A program made the translations under genes and the position numbers. The notes under the pieces are model-generated. The model was not told the origin of the DNA, made no database searches, and worked only from the letters and a program-made list of their open reading frames with translations. Positions 63,922 to 64,000 of a stretch of DNA of 64,000 nucleotides are shown here, piece after piece; the stretch's first letter is position 1; each line of letters starts with the position of its first letter. Location: NCBI GenBank assembly GCA_014526335.1, contig JACTAT010000011.1, positions 558,001 to 622,000 of the forward strand, read 5' to 3'. This DNA is from Chrysaora quinquecirrha. Lineage: Eukaryota; Cnidaria; Scyphozoa; Semaeostomeae; Pelagiidae.

Positions 63922-64000
63922 ATGGGTAAACGTAAGAGACAGGGTAGAAAGAAACAGCACACAAAAAGAATTAGAGGTAAAGCTCCTTTAGTGGTTTTAG
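63922..64000 (+). CDS. very basic protein, N-terminus only
   Basis: ATG at 63,922 opens a frame that runs off the window after 26 codons. It begins MGKRKRQGRKKQHTKRIRGK and is rich in Lys/Arg, resembling DNA-binding core proteins or a nuclear localisation region. No family can be assigned from this much sequence. Confidence 0.5.
   Translation, partial: MGKRKRQGRKKQHTKRIRGKAPLVVL

Larger units (their letters stand above)
58297..64000 (+). mobile_element. virus-like or Polinton-like element, left portion (partial, runs off the window)
   Basis: The left junction is defined by comparison with protease copy 1: homology stops after GTCTTGG(T), and new sequence starts AAGTAGTATG. Polintons and related elements begin AG and make 6-bp target duplications. 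The element carries repeated promoter cassettes with heat-shock elements, a split RING gene, duplicated exons, a Bcl-2-like gene, and at the window edge a highly basic protein, reminiscent of core proteins of adeno-like and adintovirus-like elements. No polymerase, integrase, capsid or packaging ATPase is in view, so the class is an inference. Confidence 0.45.

Noticed and set aside
1..64000. CRISPR arrays, operons or ribosome binding sites
   Set aside because: Introns, LINEs, DIRS, Copia and hAT elements show this is animal nuclear DNA; no direct-repeat/spacer pattern is present.

Overview
This is an AT-rich animal nuclear sequence, packed with mobile DNA and with almost no recognisable host genes. 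The repertoire suggests a cnidarian or another marine invertebrate: CR1-type LINEs with an SGNH esterase ORF1, a DIRS element, BEL/Pao and Copia retrotransposons, P-like, Kolobok-like, hAT-like and DDE_1 DNA transposons, and several repeat-family genes common in cnidarian genomes. The host assignment is an inference. Most coding regions are broken by frameshifts or stops, and many elements sit inside one another.

Layout. 0.6-5.9 kb: relics on the minus strand (an uncharacterised repeat-family protein, a P-like transposase, a LINE RT). 5.9-11.1 kb: a Kolobok-like element flanked by TTAA. It encodes an eight-exon THAP transposase on the minus strand and a P2X7-ballast-like cysteine-rich protein on the plus strand. 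11.4-17.0 kb: a CR1-like LINE on the minus strand, split by a 1.6 kb composite of two foldback elements flanked by TA. 17.3-21.6 kb: a DIRS-like element (gag, RT/RNase H, tyrosine recombinase) with a hAT-like insertion. 21.6-33 kb: small foldbacks, a LINE relic, a DTD-motif gene with a cysteine-rich tail, a HECT-like pseudogene and a DDE_1 transposase. 33.3-36.4 kb: BEL/Pao fragments carrying a non-autonomous hAT element. 36.5-39.5 kb: a 3 kb inverted repeat with SAP-domain genes in its outer arms and oppositely oriented 52-65 bp satellite arrays inside. 40.5-42.7 kb: unknown and HECT relics. 44.2-51.1 kb: a hAT-like transposase gene split by a complete Copia element with nearly identical LTRs and a GGATG target duplication. 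52.4-58.3 kb: two overlapping copies of a cysteine-protease gene (C48-like, with a possible Josephin-like N-terminus) and other repeats.

58.3 kb to the right edge: the most unusual region. Comparing the two protease copies places the left edge of an inserted element at about 58,297, and the element begins AGTAGT, as Polinton/Maverick-type elements begin AG. The element carries repeated promoter cassettes made of an ATTGG box and perfect heat-shock elements. These stand ahead of a split RING-finger gene and a Bcl-2-like gene. It also holds a 20-bp repeat with E2F-type TTTCCCGC sites, pairs of duplicated small exons, a hammerhead-like core motif and the start of a very basic protein. My inference is a DNA-virus-like accessory region whose expression may be tied to stress and cell cycle. 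No capsid, polymerase or integrase gene lies inside the window, so its family is not proven.
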